From Deinococcus sp. KNUC1210 (GTDB lineage: Bacteria; Deinococcota; Deinococci; Deinococcales; Deinococcaceae): a stretch of DNA of 64,000 nt. The notes under the pieces were generated by a model, which saw only the letters and a list, made by a program, of their open reading frames with translations, was not told where the DNA came from and did not search any database. The stretch lies in NCBI RefSeq assembly GCF_022344005.1, contig NZ_CP092191.1, positions 124,001-188,000 on the forward strand, given 5' to 3'. Made by a program: the position numbers and the translations under genes. Positions 26,504 to 36,223 of the stretch are shown here, in pieces; the first letter of the stretch is position 1; each line of letters starts with the position of its first letter.

Positions 26504-27191
26504 ATGTTCCTCCTGACAGCGAATGACATGTTCAGCGACAGAGACGCGCCGCCCGCCCTACGGGACTCGGCTCAACCGGTTCTCCTGCCGTGCGAGCGAA
26601 GTTGGAAGGACTGGCCCCAGTTCAGCGGGGGCCACGATCTGCCGAAAGCTGGCGAAAACAGGTGATCTGATCGCCTTCGGGAACAGCGCAAGCGGGACTG
26701 GACAGGCCAGCCAGCCGATTTCCCATGCGTCGCCCACCGATTGTTTCCACAGACGAACGCTGTTTCATCTCTCCTCCTGCCGATTGCACTGCGCCCTGCT
26801 CTTTGTAGACGCTGTGCACATTACTACGCTCAGAACAGAAAAGCAAGGCGTGTTCGAGAGAACAGGACTTCATGACAGCTGTAAATTCCGACTTCGGTCT
26901 GCTGCCCTTCAGATGAATGGATCAGCGTGACGACTTTTGGAATCGGGCGAATGTCAGATATCTCAAGGCCGAAAACACCGCCTGCTGGCCTCGCCTCTGA
27001 CGCCGTGCAGCCCCAGCCGCCATGAGTATGGGAAAGTACATCATGTCCAACTCACGCGAAATCGAGTTCGGTCTTCGTTCCTCGTCTGACCGGCGAGGGG
27101 TGGAGAGCTGGCCCCTTGACATCGGCGGCCCACAGGTCCCAGTAATCGGCAGCGGAGTGGGCCGAGGTGCGGCGCGGCGGGCGGCCTCTCG
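26504..27191. other. Noncoding stretch upstream of PhzF
   Basis: About 690 bases lack a convincing long gene. The frames that are open here are short and have shadow-like composition. Only a possible 57-codon frame at its end (27022-27195) is worth noting. Confidence 0.4.
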
Positions 27192-27195
27192 ATGA
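27022..27195 (+). CDS. Possible small ORF coupled to the PhzF gene
   Basis: This 57-residue frame starts with ATG and ends in TGA at 27193-27195, which overlaps the PhzF ATG in an ATGA junction. PhzF has no ribosome site of its own, so reading through this small frame could supply its translation. No family is recognised, the composition is Arg/Gly rich towards the end, and there is no clear ribosome site. Coding status is doubtful. Confidence 0.2.
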   Translation: MSMGKYIMSNSREIEFGLRSSSDRRGVESWPLDIGGPQVPVIGSGVGRGAARRAASR

Positions 27196-28097
27196 GCGCC
27201 TACCAGTTCGTCACCCTGGATGTCTTCACTGACCGGCCATTCGGAGGCAACCAACTCGCCGTCTTCCCGGATGCGCGGGGCCTTTCCGACGCCGAGATGC
27301 AGGCTCTCGCAGCCGAATTCAACCTCTCCGAGACGACCTTCGTTCTTCCGCCCGAAGACCCGGCGAATACGGCCCGCGTGCGTATCTTTCACCGCACTGC
27401 CGAGATGCCTTTCGCCGGGCATCCCACGGTCGGGACCGCTTTTGTCCTGGCTGACCGGGCGCAGAACGACCTGCTGCGGTTCGAGGAGATCGCTGGCCTG
27501 ATCGAGGTGCGGCTTGACCGGGATGGAGCGGGCACCGTCGTTGGAGCCACCATCGCTGCGCCGCAGCCACTGACAGTCGGCGCTGAGCTGCCGGTCGCCC
27601 TCGCTGCCGCTTGTGCCGGGATCGCGCCGGACGGCATCGTGACTGCGAATCACCTTCCGACCATCGCCTCAGACGGCGGCAATCCGCGCCTGCTGCTGGA
27701 GGTGACCGAGCCAGCGCTGGCGGCGGCTGCCCCCGACCTGGCTGCATTCCGCCGCGCACTGGCAGCAAGACCATCATTCGGCGGCAAACTGTCACTGTAT
27801 CTCTATCGCCGGGGAGAGGCGACGCTGCATGCCCGGATGTTCTCACCGCTGACCGGCACCTGGGAAGACGCGGCGACCGGAAGCGCTGCCACGCCGCTGG
27901 CTGGTTTTCTCCTGCATCTGTCGGGCGATGCGAACGGTGCCTGGGACATCGTTCAGGGAGTCGAGATGGGCCGCCCCAGCCTGCTCCGCACCGCCGCGTG
28001 GCGTACCGCCGACGGCGGCATTCGCGCCAGCGTCGGCGGTGGCTGCGTTCTGATGATGCGTGGAGAGGTCATCCTGCCGGACGAAACAGCACGGTAA
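27192..28097 (+). CDS. PhzF-family isomerase/epimerase-like protein
   Basis: This 301-residue protein has the diaminopimelate-epimerase-like fold of the PhzF family. Motifs are the opening [20 protein letters not shown], the catalytic Glu in [22 protein letters not shown] and, in the second half, [13 protein letters not shown]. PhzF proteins isomerise small aromatic or amino-acid-derived compounds. Outside phenazine clusters, as here, their substrate is usually unknown. Its start lacks a ribosome site and overlaps the end of a small upstream frame. No phenazine genes are nearby. Confidence 0.9.
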   Translation: MSAYQFVTLDVFTDRPFGGNQLAVFPDARGLSDAEMQALAAEFNLSETTFVLPPEDPANTARVRIFHRTAEMPFAGHPTVGTAFVLADRAQNDLLRFEEIAGLIEVRLDRDGAGTVVGATIAAPQPLTVGAELPVALAAACAGIAPDGIVTANHLPTIASDGGNPRLLLEVTEPALAAAAPDLAAFRRALAARPSFGGKLSLYLYRRGEATLHARMFSPLTGTWEDAATGSAATPLAGFLLHLSGDANGAWDIVQGVEMGRPSLLRTAAWRTADGGIRASVGGGCVLMMRGEVILPDETAR

Positions 28098-28268
28098 TCT
28101 CCCGGTCTTGATCGGCGCGGCTATCTTCGCTGAAGAAGTGGAGGTGTCCTGCGGCCGGGTTGAGGAGGAGTCGGAAGACAGGCAGCCGCCCGGATTGTCA
28201 GGAAAGCTGGACAGTGCAAGAAACCGTGCGGAAAACACAGGTGGGGCGTGGCCCTCCCGAGGTTTCCG

Positions 28269-28695
28269 ATGAAAACGCCGCCCCTGATCATGCTTCTCGC
28301 CTGTCCATGACGTGGCCCGTTCAGGCCGCCGCTCCGGGCGTATTCCAGATCTTCGAGGGCCGCTGGGCTGGCACGCTGGAAGATCAGGATTACGTTGCGG
28401 ACCGCCGGGTTCAACTTCCCGTCACCCTCACGGTGAGCAGCCGTGGAGCGCAGTCCCGCTGGCTGTTCGCCTCCGACGATTTCGGCCATACCGTGCAGCG
28501 CGACGAAACACATCGCTCTTCTGGCGGCAGGTATACGGTGACGACAAAAATGGGCCAGAGGAGGAGAACGGCACTGTGATTGATGTCCGCCGAACCATGA
28601 CCGTGAGCGCCACGAGGCTGGTCACGCTGACACAAACGCGGGAATTCGGTGGGTCGTTCCGGTTCCGCAACCAGAGCACATATGCCCGGCGCTAG
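28269..28695 (+). pseudogene. Small secreted protein, frameshifted
   Basis: From the ATG at 28269 (GAGG just upstream) the protein begins with a signal-like hydrophobic stretch (MKTPPLIMLLACP), but stops at once. Continuing in the next frame, it reads WPVQAAAPGVFQIFEGRWAG and a beta-rich body to about 28546. There, in the A run 28546-28550, adding one A restores TKNGPEEENGTVIDVRRTMT and the protein finishes at 28695. The upper break near 28305 is less certain; the real start may lie elsewhere. The corrected product would be about 140 residues. No family is recognised. It ends 14 bases before the convergent mannosidase gene. Confidence 0.45.
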
Positions 28696-28709
28696 GAGCT
28701 GGCAGCGGC

Positions 28710-31364
28710 CTAGGCAGACCCGCCGACAGATTGGGCCTCTGGTACCCTTTCGTGCAGCCTGATGGTCACGGGCTCAGTGTCGAGTGCCCTTACACGGATG
28801 GGCCGCCCGTTCAGGCCGCTGAAGGTCACGGTCCGCACTTCGCCCGGACGCAGGTCGATGAAGTTGTCATCGCAGTCCAGGCGGACCCCGGTATCGAGCC
28901 AGACGCCCTTGGTGGGCCTCGATGCCCGCAGCCGCACGGTGGTGGCATTCAGGTACTCGGCGTGCAGCCCGGCGTCCGGGTGGTCAGGGTCGGTGAACCG
29001 GTGGTACTTGTACGGCTCCGGGAAGTCTGCACAGCGGGCGACGACCTCACCGTTCAGGGTCAGTGCGGCGTAATAGACGACGGCTCCGCCGAATCCGTCG
29101 AGCGGCGGCTGCCAGTCGTTCAGCGGCGTGCTGCGGCCCGGCAGCAGCCGCACTTCACGGCTCTCGTGCGCCAGCAGGCGGCCTTCCAGAGCATAGGCGA
29201 ACAGGTCCAGACGGACGCTCTGCGCGGCAAGAGCAGAACTGCACGCCCATATCTGGACCTCCGCGTCTGCGGTCTGCCGCCGCATGCCCACGCTCAGAGG
29301 TGCCAGTTCGCGCTTGATGGTGTAATAGGCGGGCTTGACGAGGCCGCGTGAGTCGATGATCGCCCAGCTGCTGACCGGCCAGCAGTCGTTGAGCTGCCAG
29401 ACCAGCGCCCCCGAGACGGCGTGATGGCCGGGGCCACCGAAGCGGCGGCGGAAATCCTGGTAGGCGTAGCGCATCGCTTCGCCCTGCACGAACTGCGTCT
29501 GGTAGACATACTCGGCCAGATCGCGGGGGCCGCGCAGGTTGTCGGCCAGGTAGACCGCCAGTCTGCGGTGACCGTCGGAATCTCCTCCCGGTCCTGCTGC
29601 TTTGTTGTGATGCACCAGCGTGCGGCTCTCCGGGAACCGTTCGGCCTCTGGCACGCTGGCTTCGATGGTGCTCAGCGCGGGTGCCGACTGCATGCCAAAC
29701 TCGCTGACGAACCGGGCCTGAAATTCACTGTAGTCCTGATAGCGGGCCATCGGGCCGTGCCAGACCTCCCAGCTGTGGCGGTCGCCGATGGTCGGGTCGG
29801 CGGACGTGACTCCGCCCCAGGGACTGCCGGGCCAGTACTGCCGACCCGCATCCAGCCGCGTGATCACCTCCGGCAGCAGCTCTTCATAGATCACACGGGC
29901 CTCGAAGGCTTCTGCCGCGATGCCCGGCCCCGACATCCCCACCGACTCGGCCACCGCATAATCCTCGTTGTTGCCCGCCCAGAGTGCCAGAGAAGCATGA
30001 TTGCGGAGGCGACGGACCACCTGCTCGGCCTCCTGACAGACACTCGCCAGAAAATCCGGGTGGGCCGGGTACAGGCCGCAGGCGAACATGAAATCCTGCC
30101 AGACCAGCAGGCCCAGTTCGTCACACAGGTCGTAGAACACGTCCGGCTCGTAGATGCCGCCGCCCCATACCCGGATCATGTTCAGGTTTCCGTCTCGGGC
30201 CTGTGTCAGGCGATCACGGTACTGTGCGGGCGAGATCCGGTTCAGCATCAGGTCTTCCGGAATCCAGTTGGCCCCACCGATAAATATCGGCGTGTTGTTG
30301 ACCTCGAAGGTGAAACTGAGCCCCGGTTCGCCCACCACCGGTTCCTGCACCACCCGCAGGCGGCGCAGCCCTGTGCGCGTATGGACCTCACTCAGCAGGC
30401 GATCACCGCAGGTCAGGCGGACGACCACGGTGTACAGCGGCTGCCCGCCCTGCCCGCTGGGGTACCACAGCTGCGGGTCCTGAATCTCGAACAGCGTTTC
30501 CGTGTGCTCCTGCACGGCGAGTTCGGCTGTCTGAAGAACCTGATCGTCTGGGCCGCGCAGCTCGGCCTGGAGCTGGACACGCGCTGTGGGGGCAGCGCCG
30601 CCGAAGTCGGTGTTTGCAGGAACCGCGCCGCTCAGCGTGACCTTGACCGGAAGAAAGGCAGTCTTCAGATCGGGCGCCACCTCGCCGGGCAGATACACGT
30701 CGGTGAGCCTGAGCGTGTATCCGCTGAGCGTCACCGGCTTCCACGGTCCGCAGGTCAGCAGCACCGGACCCCAGTCCCAGCCGTAGTGGTACTGCGCCTT
30801 CCGGAGATACACCCGGCTCTTGTCTCCGTTCCAGGCTGCCCGCCGCCCGTACTGGGCTTCCAGCGCATGTCCGGCAGGCAATACGCTTCTGAAGAGCAGC
30901 AGCAGAGTGTTCTCGCCGTCCTGCAGCCGCGATTTCACGTCGAGGGTATGAGCAACGAACATGTTGTCGCTGCTCAGCAGCAGCTGACCGTTCAGCCAGA
31001 CGGTACAGAGGGTGTCCAGGCCGCCGAATTCCAGCTCGATCTGTTCGTGGACGAGGAGTGCTGCGTCCGGCGTGAAGGTCAGGCGGTAGAGCCAGTCCTG
31101 TTCTCCGACCCACTGCACCAGCGGCTCGTTCAGGCCGTAGTAGGGATCGGGAATGCGCTGCTGGTCGAGCAGATCGCTCTGAACAGTGCCGGGTACGGTG
31201 GCGCTGTACCAGCCGTCCGGGCCGGGTCGAGGGGCGGTGCCGTGTGCCGTACCCGCAGACGTGCCGGAAACCCCAGAGGCGTCAGGTGGAGAGGCCGTGA
31301 ACTGCCAGCCGGAATGAAGGGCCTGCCGAAACGGGGGCTGGCAGGCAGTAGGAAGGTCTGTCAT
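28710..31364 (-). CDS. Glycoside hydrolase family 2 beta-mannosidase
   Basis: This 884-residue protein follows the GH2 mannosidase layout: an N-terminal jelly-roll (WLNGQLLLSSDNMF, KAQYHYGWDWGPVL), Ig-like domain, TIM barrel and C-terminal beta domains. The acid/base is Glu467 in WAGNNEDYAV and the nucleophile Glu555 in FVSEFGMQS, both intact. It lacks a signal peptide, so it hydrolyses imported beta-mannosides in the cytoplasm. It is the last gene of a four-gene minus-strand run after the binding protein and two permeases, which fits an import-and-cleave pathway. A LacI gene faces the run. A related specificity, such as mannosylated glucosides, cannot be excluded. Confidence 0.9.
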   Translation of the reverse strand: MTDLPTACQPPFRQALHSGWQFTASPPDASGVSGTSAGTAHGTAPRPGPDGWYSATVPGTVQSDLLDQQRIPDPYYGLNEPLVQWVGEQDWLYRLTFTPDAALLVHEQIELEFGGLDTLCTVWLNGQLLLSSDNMFVAHTLDVKSRLQDGENTLLLLFRSVLPAGHALEAQYGRRAAWNGDKSRVYLRKAQYHYGWDWGPVLLTCGPWKPVTLSGYTLRLTDVYLPGEVAPDLKTAFLPVKVTLSGAVPANTDFGGAAPTARVQLQAELRGPDDQVLQTAELAVQEHTETLFEIQDPQLWYPSGQGGQPLYTVVVRLTCGDRLLSEVHTRTGLRRLRVVQEPVVGEPGLSFTFEVNNTPIFIGGANWIPEDLMLNRISPAQYRDRLTQARDGNLNMIRVWGGGIYEPDVFYDLCDELGLLVWQDFMFACGLYPAHPDFLASVCQEAEQVVRRLRNHASLALWAGNNEDYAVAESVGMSGPGIAAEAFEARVIYEELLPEVITRLDAGRQYWPGSPWGGVTSADPTIGDRHSWEVWHGPMARYQDYSEFQARFVSEFGMQSAPALSTIEASVPEAERFPESRTLVHHNKAAGPGGDSDGHRRLAVYLADNLRGPRDLAEYVYQTQFVQGEAMRYAYQDFRRRFGGPGHHAVSGALVWQLNDCWPVSSWAIIDSRGLVKPAYYTIKRELAPLSVGMRRQTADAEVQIWACSSALAAQSVRLDLFAYALEGRLLAHESREVRLLPGRSTPLNDWQPPLDGFGGAVVYYAALTLNGEVVARCADFPEPYKYHRFTDPDHPDAGLHAEYLNATTVRLRASRPTKGVWLDTGVRLDCDDNFIDLRPGEVRTVTFSGLNGRPIRVRALDTEPVTIRLHERVPEAQSVGGSA

Positions 31365-31410
31365 CTGGAGAACTCCTGGGGCGACAAAAGGGAAGGGGTG
31401 GGCAAGCAGC

Positions 31411-32283
31411 TCAGCTCTTGATGCCGGTGAAGGTCACGCCCTCGACGAAGTAGCGCTGGGTGAAAAAGAACAGGACGAACAGCGGAATGGTAAAGATGGT
31501 GGCGCAGGCCATCAGCAGCGCCCACTCCTGACCGTTGGCCGACTGGAACTGTTGCAGGCCGAGAGACAGCGTGTACTGAGAGGGATCGTTCAGGTACAGC
31601 AGCGGTCCCAGAAAATCTTTCCAGGCGTTCAGAAACTGGTTGAGAAAGACCACTGCCAGCGCGGGCTTGATCAGCGGCAGGACAATCGCCGTGAAGATGC
31701 GCCACTCGCTGCATCCGTCGATCCGGGCCGAGTCGCTCAGTTCGTCGGGCAGCGTTCTGATGAACTGGCGCATCAGGAAGATGAAATAGGCGTTGCCCAG
31801 AAACGCCGGAACGATCAGCGGCAACAGCGTGCCGGTCCAGCCGATCGAGCGGAAGATCAGGTAAGTGGGAATCATGGTGACCTGATAGGGGAGCAGCATG
31901 GTGATGAGCACCACGAAGAACAGCACCTCGCGGCCCGGCCACCTGACCTTCGAGAAGCCGTAGGCCACCATCGCCCCCGAAAAACAGGCCCCGGTTGCAG
32001 AAAGTACCGCGTACAGCAGCGAGTTGCGGACGTAGCTCCAGAAGGGGATCTGCGACAGCGCCCGCTCGAAATTGCTCCAGATCGCCGGATGCGGCACCAT
32101 CCCGGGCGGCGACTGGAAGATTTCGGCGTCGCCTTTCAGCGCGGTCACCACCATCCAGTAGAGCGGGAAGGCGAAGAGTGTGACCGCCAGCGTCACCACG
32201 AAGGCCAGTGCGCTGCTCACGATCTTCTGACGGCGGGCCGGTGGCACCTGCACGGTCTGGGGAAGCTGCTCAGCTACGGTCAT
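31411..32283 (-). CDS. Carbohydrate ABC transporter permease, MalG type
   Basis: This 290-residue protein has six predicted membrane helices and the EAA loop contacting the ATPase (ELSDSARIDGCSEWRIFTAI), typical of CUT1 sugar transporters. It overlaps the MalF-type gene by 14 bases and precedes the mannosidase gene. With the upstream binding protein it should import manno-oligosaccharides. No ATP-binding subunit is encoded in the window, so it probably borrows a shared MsmK/MsiK-type ATPase. Confidence 0.93.
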   Translation of the reverse strand: MTVAEQLPQTVQVPPARRQKIVSSALAFVVTLAVTLFAFPLYWMVVTALKGDAEIFQSPPGMVPHPAIWSNFERALSQIPFWSYVRNSLLYAVLSATGACFSGAMVAYGFSKVRWPGREVLFFVVLITMLLPYQVTMIPTYLIFRSIGWTGTLLPLIVPAFLGNAYFIFLMRQFIRTLPDELSDSARIDGCSEWRIFTAIVLPLIKPALAVVFLNQFLNAWKDFLGPLLYLNDPSQYTLSLGLQQFQSANGQEWALLMACATIFTIPLFVLFFFTQRYFVEGVTFTGIKS

Positions 32284-33205
32284 AGATCACCCACCGGGCG
32301 GAAGTGCGGAACACGATCAGCGTGACGATCAGCACGGCCAGAAACAGCAGCCAGGCCATGGCGGAGGCGTAGCCCATATGGAAATACCGGAAGCCCTGCT
32401 GAAACAGATACAGGGAATAGAACAGCGTGCTGTTGACCGGGCCGCCCTCGCCGCCCGACACGATGAAGGCTTCGGTGAACACCTGAAACGAGTTGATGAT
32501 GCCGGTGATACTGATGAAGAGAACCACCGGCGAGATCATCGGCAGGGTCACGTGCACGAACTTGTGCCAGAGATTCGCACCGTCGATCTCGGCAGCCTCG
32601 TACAGCGGGCGTGGCACGTCCTGGAGGGCCGCCAGCAACAGGAGGACGCTTCCTCCCACGCCCCACTGCGCGATGATGATCAGCGAGATCTTCGACCAGT
32701 GGGGGTCGCCCAGCCAGGTCGGGCCGACCACTCCGATGCGGGCGAGCAGGGCGTTCAGCAGGCCGACCTGAGGATTGAAAATCCACTGCCAGAGCAGCGC
32801 GGTCGCCACCGGGGGCACGATCAGCGGCACATACATCAGGGTTCTGAACAGTCGGTTGCCCGGCAGTTTCTGGTTGTAGAGCAGTGCCAGCGACACCGCC
32901 AGCACCACGCCCAGCGGCACGGCGATCACGGTGTAATACAGGGTATTGCCGATAGACGCCATGAATTTGGTGTCGGACATGAGCTTCTGATAGTTCTCCA
33001 GCCCGATCCACCTGGCCGGAGACAGGATGTTGTACGAAGTGAACGAGTAGTACAGCGATGAGAAGAACGGGTAGAGGGTCAGGGTCAGAAAGCCGATCAA
33101 CCACGGCGAAACGAACAGCAACCCCAGGCCCAGCGAATTCCAGAACTTCTTCCGCTTCCTGGCCTGTACGCTCAGCGGCGCGGAGGGACCAACCGTCATC
33201 GACAT
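32270..33205 (-). CDS. Carbohydrate ABC transporter permease, MalF type
   Basis: This 311-residue protein has six or more membrane helices and the EAA motif (PLYEAAEIDGANLWHKFVHV). It forms the second half of the CUT1 permease pair with the MalG-type protein and overlaps it. The ATG at 33205 follows GGAGGT and is preferred over an upstream in-frame ATG at 33235. The binding-protein gene lies upstream, separated by 166 bases. Confidence 0.93.
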   Translation of the reverse strand: MSMTVGPSAPLSVQARKRKKFWNSLGLGLLFVSPWLIGFLTLTLYPFFSSLYYSFTSYNILSPARWIGLENYQKLMSDTKFMASIGNTLYYTVIAVPLGVVLAVSLALLYNQKLPGNRLFRTLMYVPLIVPPVATALLWQWIFNPQVGLLNALLARIGVVGPTWLGDPHWSKISLIIIAQWGVGGSVLLLLAALQDVPRPLYEAAEIDGANLWHKFVHVTLPMISPVVLFISITGIINSFQVFTEAFIVSGGEGGPVNSTLFYSLYLFQQGFRYFHMGYASAMAWLLFLAVLIVTLIVFRTSARWVIYDRS

Positions 33206-33371
33206 CTTGTACCTCCAATGCACGTCACCCTGCACCCCGGAGTGGGCCTGCCCGGCTGAGGGATCAGACTTCGCTCAGCCGGAGAATCCCACCGTTCGAC
33301 GTTTTCCGTTGATTCCTCGGAATACGTCTACTGCCCACTCCGTTTATCCGGGAGCTGGACGCCAGCCCGTT

Positions 33372-34643
33372 TCACTTCGACTGGTCGAGATTCTTCTGGG
33401 CGGCAGCCAGTGCGGCTTCCGGCGTCGAGCTGCCCTGCTGCACCGCTTCGAACGCCGTCGTCAGTTCGTTCTGAAGATTCAGAATCTGCGGCGTGACCGG
33501 AGACGTGAAGACGTTTTTGCTGCCAAACAGCTGATTGGCGAGTTTCACGGCTGGCTGGTCGAGTGTCTTCTGAAGCTTGGATGCCCCGATGATCGGAGAG
33601 ATGTTGTACACCGCGTCCGCGTGTTTGGCGCTCACCGCGACCTGACTGGTGAAGGCGATGAATTTCATGGCTGCCAGCGGGTTTTTCGACCCCTTGGGAA
33701 TCAGCCAGGCGTTGCTGTTGATCCAGGTGGCATTGGGCGTGCCGCCCACCGGGTAGGGAATCGGCACCACACCATAGTCGAGGTCCGGCTTGTACCGCTT
33801 GAGGTAGTTGCCGTGCCACTGGCCGTTCACCTCCATCGCCACCTTCCCGAGCAGAAACGGATCGGAGGCCGATGAGCCGGTGGTCGAACCGATGCTGCTG
33901 ATAAAGCGGGTCAGGTTGGCGGCTCCATACTTCTGGACGTACTTCGCTTCCCACTGCAACGCCTTCAGGGTACCGCTGTTCGACACGTTTACTTTTCCGC
34001 TGGCGTCTACAAGCTTGCCGGTGCCCCCGAAAATGCCTGACCAGACGAGCGGCAGACCCTGTTGCAGCCAGGGAATGAACCCCATCCGGCTGACATCGTT
34101 GCCGTTTTTCACCGTCAGTTTCTCGGCGGCGGCATCGAGTTCGGCCAGGGTTCTGGGTGGTTGCAGCCCGGCAGCTTTGAACATCGCCTTGTTGTAGTAC
34201 AGCATCAGATCACTCGACATCTGCGGGATGCCGTAGGTTTTGCCGCCTACCTTCATGGCGTTCAGCGCAGCCGGATTGATGGTGGCTGGTTTCAGGCCCG
34301 ACCCGGCAAAATATCCGTCCAGCGGTTCGAGCGCCCCCAGGTTTGCCAGCCCCGGAATCACGTCCTGACCCCAGTACAGCACCGCGTCAGGCACCTGCCC
34401 GCTGGTGACGGAGGTCAGGAACTTGCCCTGGGTGGTGCCCTGAATCCCTGACCCGGATACCAGCACGGCGTTGACATGAATGTCGCTCTGAGCCGCGTTG
34501 AACTCGTTGGCCCGGTCCACCACCGCCTGACCGTCCGGGGGTCCCCACGGATACCACACAGTGATGTTGGTGACGGCCTGGGCACTCCCAAGCGTCATGG
34601 CAACCGACAGAGCGAGCGAGAATGCATTCTTTCGAATCGGCAT
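33372..34643 (-). CDS. Sugar ABC transporter substrate-binding protein
   Basis: This 423-residue protein has a Sec signal peptide (a KNAFSLALSVAMTLGSAQA core), no lipobox Cys, and the cluster-B sugar-binding fold (ITVWYPWGPPDGQAVVD, SNAWLIPKGSKNPLAA). It should capture mannosides outside the cytoplasmic membrane for the two permeases. GGGAGGAAAG precedes the ATG at 34643. Expression is probably set by the divergent LacI protein acting on the spacer. Confidence 0.9.
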   Translation of the reverse strand: MPIRKNAFSLALSVAMTLGSAQAVTNITVWYPWGPPDGQAVVDRANEFNAAQSDIHVNAVLVSGSGIQGTTQGKFLTSVTSGQVPDAVLYWGQDVIPGLANLGALEPLDGYFAGSGLKPATINPAALNAMKVGGKTYGIPQMSSDLMLYYNKAMFKAAGLQPPRTLAELDAAAEKLTVKNGNDVSRMGFIPWLQQGLPLVWSGIFGGTGKLVDASGKVNVSNSGTLKALQWEAKYVQKYGAANLTRFISSIGSTTGSSASDPFLLGKVAMEVNGQWHGNYLKRYKPDLDYGVVPIPYPVGGTPNATWINSNAWLIPKGSKNPLAAMKFIAFTSQVAVSAKHADAVYNISPIIGASKLQKTLDQPAVKLANQLFGSKNVFTSPVTPQILNLQNELTTAFEAVQQGSSTPEAALAAAQKNLDQSK

Positions 34644-34683
34644 ACTTTCCTCCCGAGAAGACACCTGTGTGGCGCTCCTTCTG

Positions 34684-34879
34684 TTTTGTAAACTTACCTG
34701 TACGTTACGCTGAAAGTTTCAGAAATGTCAAGCTGATCACCGAGCTGGCGGCAGGATATTCGGTGAAAGATCGCTGTATGGGGCCAGGAATAGCACTTGT
34801 CGGACGAGACAACCTGGAAGGGTGACAATTCGGGCCGAAGCGCTTGATTCTTGTTTACGTAACAAATACCATCTATACT
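34684..34879. promoter_or_regulatory. Divergent promoter/operator region of the mannoside locus
   Basis: Minus strand: TTGACA (34726-34731), an 18-base spacer and TAACGT (34702-34707) drive the binding-protein operon. Plus strand: TTGTTT (34851-34856), 17 bases, then TATACT (34874-34879) drives lacI. A TTACGTAA core within TTGTTTACGTAACAA (34851-34865) covers the lacI -35. Related TACGT-containing sites lie at 34699-34709 over the other -10. A CTGAAAGTTTCAG palindrome lies in that spacer (34710-34722). These are candidate LacI-family operators. Confidence 0.5.
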
Positions 34880-34901
34880 TGGAGATGAGAGGGGGCAACC
34901 G

Positions 34902-35897
34902 ATGACAGGCAGTCCGACAGTCAGAGACGTGGCGAAGCAGGCAGGCGTATCGGTCGCGACGGTTTCGCGCTCCCTGAACAACCAGCCGGGAATTTCACAG
35001 GACACGCGGCAGCGGGTCTTCAATGCCGCCAGCCAACTGGGCTACGACCTGGGCAACCTGCGGCAGAGCCGGATGAAGCGGGTGATGTTTCTTTACCGCC
35101 GCCAGGCACAGACGGTCAGCGGCAATCCCTTCTACTCCCACGTTCTGCACGGCGTGGAAGACGCCTGCCGGGCCGAGAATCTGGGGCTGTCGTTCAGCAC
35201 AGTTTCCTCGGGCGATCCGCTGCCGGAACTGATCGCCAGACAGGAGGCCGAAGGACTGGTGTGTGCAGGCTATTTCGAACCCGAACAGCTTCGGCAGATT
35301 CAGGGCCTCGGCCTGCCAACGGTGCTGGTCGATCACTGGTTTCCCACTCTTCCGTCGGTCAACAGCGACAACTTCGGGGGAGCCTACCTGCTGACCGAAT
35401 ACCTGATCAAACAGGGCTTCAGGCGGATCGCCTTCATCAGTGGTCCACAGCAGCATTACAGCATCGCGCAGCGGCTTCAGGGCTATCGGCACGCGCTGCT
35501 GGCATACGGGCGCAGTCCCGAATCGGCGCTGGAGGTGTCGCGTTCGCCACTCGACGACGAGGAGGGGACCGACAGTGCCGTGCGTCAGCTTCTCGCGCTG
35601 CCAGAGCGCCCCGACGCCATCGTGGCCTACAACGACGCCACCGCCCTGCGCACCCTGCGAATCTGTCAGGTACTCGGGCTCTCGGTGCCCCACGACATGG
35701 CCGTGGTCGGCTTCGATGATCTGGCGAGCGCGTCCGTGTCGTTTCCGCCGCTCACCACCATCCGGGTCGACAAAGAACAGCTGGGAGTTCGCGGCGTCGA
35801 GTTCCTGCTCAACCGTTCCGGCGAGACCACCCAGCTGATTCTGCCGGTCTCGCTGATCGTCAGAGAAAGCGCTCTGCGTACCGCATCGTCTGATTGA
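34902..35897 (+). CDS. LacI-family regulator of the mannoside locus
   Basis: This 331-residue protein has an N-terminal LacI helix-turn-helix and hinge (VRDVAKQAGVSVATVSRSLNN, residues 7-27) and a periplasmic-binding-protein-like core ending in VVGFDDL and PPLTTIRVDKEQLG. It is divergent from the sugar transporter / mannosidase operon, and candidate operators cover both promoters. It probably represses the operon until a mannoside or derivative binds. Confidence 0.92.
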   Translation: MTGSPTVRDVAKQAGVSVATVSRSLNNQPGISQDTRQRVFNAASQLGYDLGNLRQSRMKRVMFLYRRQAQTVSGNPFYSHVLHGVEDACRAENLGLSFSTVSSGDPLPELIARQEAEGLVCAGYFEPEQLRQIQGLGLPTVLVDHWFPTLPSVNSDNFGGAYLLTEYLIKQGFRRIAFISGPQQHYSIAQRLQGYRHALLAYGRSPESALEVSRSPLDDEEGTDSAVRQLLALPERPDAIVAYNDATALRTLRICQVLGLSVPHDMAVVGFDDLASASVSFPPLTTIRVDKEQLGVRGVEFLLNRSGETTQLILPVSLIVRESALRTASSD

Positions 35898-36223
35898 GAG
35901 TGGTTCTGAGTCTCTATCAGATGATGCGTACGTAAGCTAAGCGCTGTTCTCCCTATGCGCGGTCGAGGTCCCGGCGCGTCTCGACGTTCAAAATCCGCAG
36001 AGCTGTGCATGACCTTCCTCTTCGTCCAGGGCTGGATACGGCGAGCGGTACGGGCACCAGGAGATGGCGGCGCGTCAGACCGTTGGGGGCCTGCCGATCA
36101 CCGTCAGATCAACCAGATATCTTGACCTGGGAGTGAACTCGGGGATGAGTCCTCTCGGCGCGGTCCGGGCAGCTTTCCCAGCGGTTCTGGACAGCCCCTG
36201 TATTTTCCCTGTTCGGGCCGCTG
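35898..36223. other. Intergenic region between the lacI and M29 genes
   Basis: About 330 bases hold no convincing gene. A GCGTACGTAAGC element at about 35927-35938 shares the TACGTAA core of the operators near lacI and may be an auxiliary site. The region separates the mannoside locus from the peptide locus. Confidence 0.3.

Noticed and set aside
26523..26930. A 135-codon plus-strand frame in the gap before PhzF
   Set aside because: There is no ribosome site, and the Arg/Ser/Cys-rich composition with no family features fits chance.
29421..31421. A 666-codon plus-strand frame opposite the mannosidase
   Set aside because: It is antisense to an intact GH2 enzyme with both catalytic Glu residues, and it has no recognisable motif.
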